DNA of 55,534 nucleotides, from positions 1 to 55,534 of the forward strand of contig JAAELP010000245.1 of NCBI GenBank assembly GCA_024226535.1. Direction: 5' to 3'. Source of the stretch: Planctomycetota bacterium. GTDB taxonomy: Bacteria; Planctomycetota; Phycisphaerae; Phycisphaerales; SM1A02. Below are positions 55,144-55,534 of this stretch, in pieces (the first letter of the stretch is position 1; each line of letters begins with the position of its first letter). Under the pieces are notes generated by a model. The model had not been told where the DNA came from. It worked only from the letters and a program-made list of their open reading frames with translations, and did not search any database. Made by a program: the position numbers and the translations under genes.

Positions 55144-55164
55144 TCCTCCGGAATCACCGGAGGA
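55144..55164 (+). promoter_or_regulatory. Hairpin covering the ribosome-binding site
   Basis: TCCTCCGG (55144-55151) and CCGGAGGA (55157-55164) form a perfect 8-bp stem with a 5-base loop, whose right arm is the Shine-Dalgarno GGAGGA, 4 bases before ATG 55169. A -10-like TAGAAT (55139-55144) overlaps its left edge; if that box is used, the left arm would not be transcribed and the hairpin would not form. Confidence 0.45.
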
Positions 55165-55168
55165 CGCC

Positions 55169-55525
55169 ATGACCGAAGCCACCAACGAGCGCAAGCTCGG
55201 CGATCTTGTCTTCGTCGGATTCAACAGCCGCGTCGCCGCGCTGGACCGATTCTCGGGGGAGATGGTCTGGGACTGGAAGAGCCCGCAGGGGTCCGGCTAC
55301 GTGACGATCTTCCTCGACGGGGACCGTCTCGTCGCCGCCGTCAACGGCTACGTCTACTGCCTGGACCCGATCTTCGGACAGGTGGTCTGGAGCAACCCGA
55401 TGAAGGGCTTCGGCCTGGGGGTGACGAGCCTCGCGTCGGTGAACGGTGCGACGTCGTCACAGAACGCCGCCGCGGCCGCAGCCGCAGCCGCCGCCGCGGC
55501 GAGCTCGAGCGCCGCGGTAACCTGA
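55169..55525 (+). CDS. Short PQQ-propeller-like protein with poly-Ala tail
   Basis: 118 residues, ATG 55169 with GGAGGA upstream. Residues 1-85 contain PQQ-type beta-propeller blades (VFVGFNSRVAALDRFSGEMVWDWKSPQGSGYVTIFLDGDRLVAAVNGYVYCLDPIFGQVVW), only about two blades of the six to eight in a full propeller. The tail is a run of 13 Ala with Ser, coded by GCC/GCA. It has no signal peptide. It may be a small homo-oligomer or a truncated copy. It ends nine bases before the window edge. Confidence 0.75.
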   Translation: MTEATNERKLGDLVFVGFNSRVAALDRFSGEMVWDWKSPQGSGYVTIFLDGDRLVAAVNGYVYCLDPIFGQVVWSNPMKGFGLGVTSLASVNGATSSQNAAAAAAAAAAAASSSAAVT

Positions 55526-55534
55526 GATCAGCGC

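Overview
The window is a contiguous stretch of high-GC bacterial chromosome carrying a single tRNA gene and no transposase, integrase, phage or CRISPR genes. Several traits point to a planctomycete, most likely of class Phycisphaerae. These are dockerin-like double repeats of the form GDxNGDGxxxFxDxLxxIxxWG at the C-termini of exported proteins, Cys-rich GACC repeats and HAF-type repeats in a surface protein, a non-canonical ECF sigma factor of the TTxW...DAEDLTQ type, a DUF5117/DUF4953-type metalloprotease, and pseudopilins with alanine before the cleavage site. The assignment is inferred from family knowledge only; no 16S rRNA gene is present.

Bases 1-21729 (plus strand) hold a tightly packed type II secretion (T2SS) operon: gspF, G, H, I, J, K, a PilM/GspL-like actin-fold protein, a GspM-like protein with a GspC-like tail, then one reading frame of about 12.9 kb encoding a secretin of about 4311 residues, and a small lipoprotein. 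Most junctions are 4-nt start/stop overlaps. The secretin is the outstanding feature. It has a signal peptide, an N0-like domain, about 46 tandem secretin N-domain repeats by eye, and a normal C-terminal secretin channel domain. A palindromic REP-like element is embedded in frame in the middle of it. No GspE ATPase is found with this operon inside the window.

Bases 37382-21758 (minus strand) form a 15-gene run transcribed towards the first operon: a membrane histidine kinase, a STAS protein, PilB/GspE ATPase, PilC/GspF, PilM, PilN, PilO, a PilP/GspC-like protein, a GspG-like major pilin, GspH/J/I-like minor pilins, a PilX-like protein, a CheY-like receiver and an HD-GYP cyclic-di-GMP phosphodiesterase. 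It is a type IV pilus/T2SS-like machine bracketed by signalling genes, and it has no secretin of its own. Two of its minor pilins carry large C-terminal beta-rich, possibly carbohydrate-binding domains. The two clusters could share the ATPase and the giant secretin, but this is inference.

Bases 37549-49969 are mostly housekeeping genes in short units: tRNA-Gln(CTG) with a terminator, SUI1/YciH, aspartate-semialdehyde dehydrogenase, purE, an exported zinc metalloprotease, a 211-bp near-palindrome, an ECF sigma factor, a membrane protein, pyridoxamine oxidase, a DUF2314 lipoprotein, a YacP-type NYN nuclease, ribosomal protein S21 and a membrane pyrophosphatase with an unusual insertion. Bases 49984-55534 hold rsfS, a surface protein whose 5' end looks decayed, an exported dockerin-like protein, a TPR-sulfotransferase and a short PQQ-propeller-like protein.

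Many start codons were moved downstream of the longest open frame to match a Shine-Dalgarno sequence, a 4-nt overlap or a signal peptide; each entry says so. All family calls come from reading the sequence and have not been checked against a database.
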